This document shows, piece after piece, positions 63,248 to 64,000 of a stretch of 64,000 nucleotides of DNA. The stretch spans positions 1 through 64,000 of the forward strand of contig NZ_FWXJ01000004.1 in assembly GCF_900176405.1 (NCBI RefSeq). Reading direction: 5' to 3'. The translations under genes were made by a program, and so were the position numbers. The stretch comes from Polynucleobacter kasalickyi (GTDB lineage: Bacteria > Pseudomonadota > Gammaproteobacteria > Burkholderiales > Burkholderiaceae). Below the pieces are notes generated by a model. It worked only from the letters and a program-made list of their open reading frames with translations, was not told the DNA's origin and searched no databases. Position 1 is the stretch's first letter. The number at the start of each line of letters is the position of its first letter.

Positions 63248-64000
63248 AAACTGAACAAGCCGTTCAGGTTTGGCAAGATGCCTTATTGATTGCACAATTG
63301 CTCTCAGTTGATCCGCATGGCTTTGGAGGTGTTTGGGTAAAGTCTTCTGCGAGTGATGTGCGCAATCGTTGGTGGCAATTTACTCAAGAGTTATTTGGTA
63401 AGTCTAGGATTGTGACTGTTCCGTCGAGTGTTGACGATGAAGCTTTATTGGGCGGTATTGACCTTTCCAAAACGCTCGAGCATGGATCTCCCGTTTATCA
63501 ACTAGGCATCTTAGAAAATCAACAGATCCGATTATTAAAACTGACAATGGCTGAGCGCTTACGATCTGCCTCTGTTAGTTATATAACCCAGTCTTTTGAC
63601 GCTTCCTCTAGTAACTATGGGATGGCAGTGTTTGATGAAAGTACCCCGGATGAAGCTGGGGTTGCCCAAAAAATTTTAGACCGGTGTGCATTTCAAATAC
63701 GGTTTGATGGACTGTCTTATTTTGTCATCGATCCAATCGAAGCCAATACACTCCCAAGCATTGAGAAGATACAACAAGATTATCAACAGCTTGTGATTGC
63801 AACTGAAACTATCGAAAGTATTGTTCGTACTGGGCTCGCATTTGGTATAACTTCAATTCGAGCTGTTTTATTTGTGGTGAAGACGGTACGAGCGTTGACT
63901 GCCATACGCGGCGTTGACGTTCCTACTGTAGAAGATATTCAAACTGCCATTCGACTGGTATTTACCCACCGAATCACTGCTTTACCAAGCATGCCTGAGG
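63244..64000 (+). CDS. bchD: Magnesium chelatase subunit D, N-terminal part (runs off window)
   Basis: 252 codons of an open frame starting at ATG in the bchI stop. It shows the degenerate AAA+ domain of BchD: DPHGFGGVWVKSSASDVRN in place of a Walker A, then VPSSVDDEALLGGIDLSKTL and MAVFDEST. The usual acidic/proline linker and VWA-type C-terminus lie beyond the edge. Gene order bchI-bchD is standard in photosynthesis clusters of proteobacteria. Confidence 0.9.
   Translation, partial: MKTEQAVQVWQDALLIAQLLSVDPHGFGGVWVKSSASDVRNRWWQFTQELFGKSRIVTVPSSVDDEALLGGIDLSKTLEHGSPVYQLGILENQQIRLLKLTMAERLRSASVSYITQSFDASSSNYGMAVFDESTPDEAGVAQKILDRCAFQIRFDGLSYFVIDPIEANTLPSIEKIQQDYQQLVIATETIESIVRTGLAFGITSIRAVLFVVKTVRALTAIRGVDVPTVEDIQTAIRLVFTHRITALPSMPE

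Overview
This 64 kb window looks like chromosome from a low-GC (about 40% by eye) freshwater-type betaproteobacterium of the order Burkholderiales, most like Polynucleobacter. Three things suggest this: seven genes for Bug/TctC periplasmic solute receptors, dense catabolic operons of Burkholderiales type, and a bchI-bchD pair at the right edge that indicates bacteriochlorophyll synthesis (an aerobic anoxygenic phototroph). This placement rests on gene content only. No rRNA, tRNA or CRISPR was seen.

Layout. 0-0.1 kb: the C-terminus and terminal repeat of an IS30-type element. 0.3-5.5 kb: an orphan GspC-like membrane protein, a Bug receptor, and a three-subunit molybdenum hydroxylase operon (FAD, 2Fe-2S and Mo subunits). 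5.6-12 kb: an acyl-CoA dehydrogenase, a type II haloacid dehalogenase, two translationally coupled MmgE/PrpD proteins, a Bug receptor and a cupin. 12-20.5 kb: a CoA-dependent catabolic operon (hydroxyisobutyrate-dehydrogenase type enzyme, MaoC, class III CoA transferase, acyl-CoA dehydrogenase, CitE-type lyase, Asp/Glu-racemase type protein, Bug receptor) facing an IclR regulator and another Bug receptor; the set could take a C5 dicarboxylate to acetyl-CoA and pyruvate. 20.6-26.3 kb: a GMC oxidoreductase, then a complete cyanate module (binding protein, permease, ATPase, cyanase) with a strong terminator and NtrC-like upstream sites.

26.3-32.1 kb is the most unusual region. Four genes with long AT-rich spacers encode a wHTH/HATPase/DUF4325 protein, a MerR-type regulator with a coiled coil, a VWA protein with an intact MIDAS, and an ADP-ribosylglycohydrolase. 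The MerR gene has a perfect 13-bp-arm palindrome set between -35 and -10 boxes 20 bp apart, the typical MerR promoter geometry. This is the best candidate for an undescribed system in the window.

32-50 kb is a run of small catabolic operons: PuuE-like deacetylase, Bug receptors, an IorAB-type molybdenum hydroxylase with a CysB-like LysR regulator, paired cupins, paired SMP-30 lactonases with a ThDP enzyme, DUF4387/AtuA, cyclase, LigI-like amidohydrolase, PEP-mutase-family enzyme and NIPSNAP. 50-62 kb is a periplasmic oxidation cluster: a TonB receptor, a YVTN propeller, cytochrome b561, three PQQ alcohol dehydrogenases that all carry the Asp-x-Asp signature of lanthanide enzymes, a SoxC-like molybdoenzyme with a lipoprotein cytochrome c, and a small cytochrome c. 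From 62.2 kb the window enters bchI-bchD.
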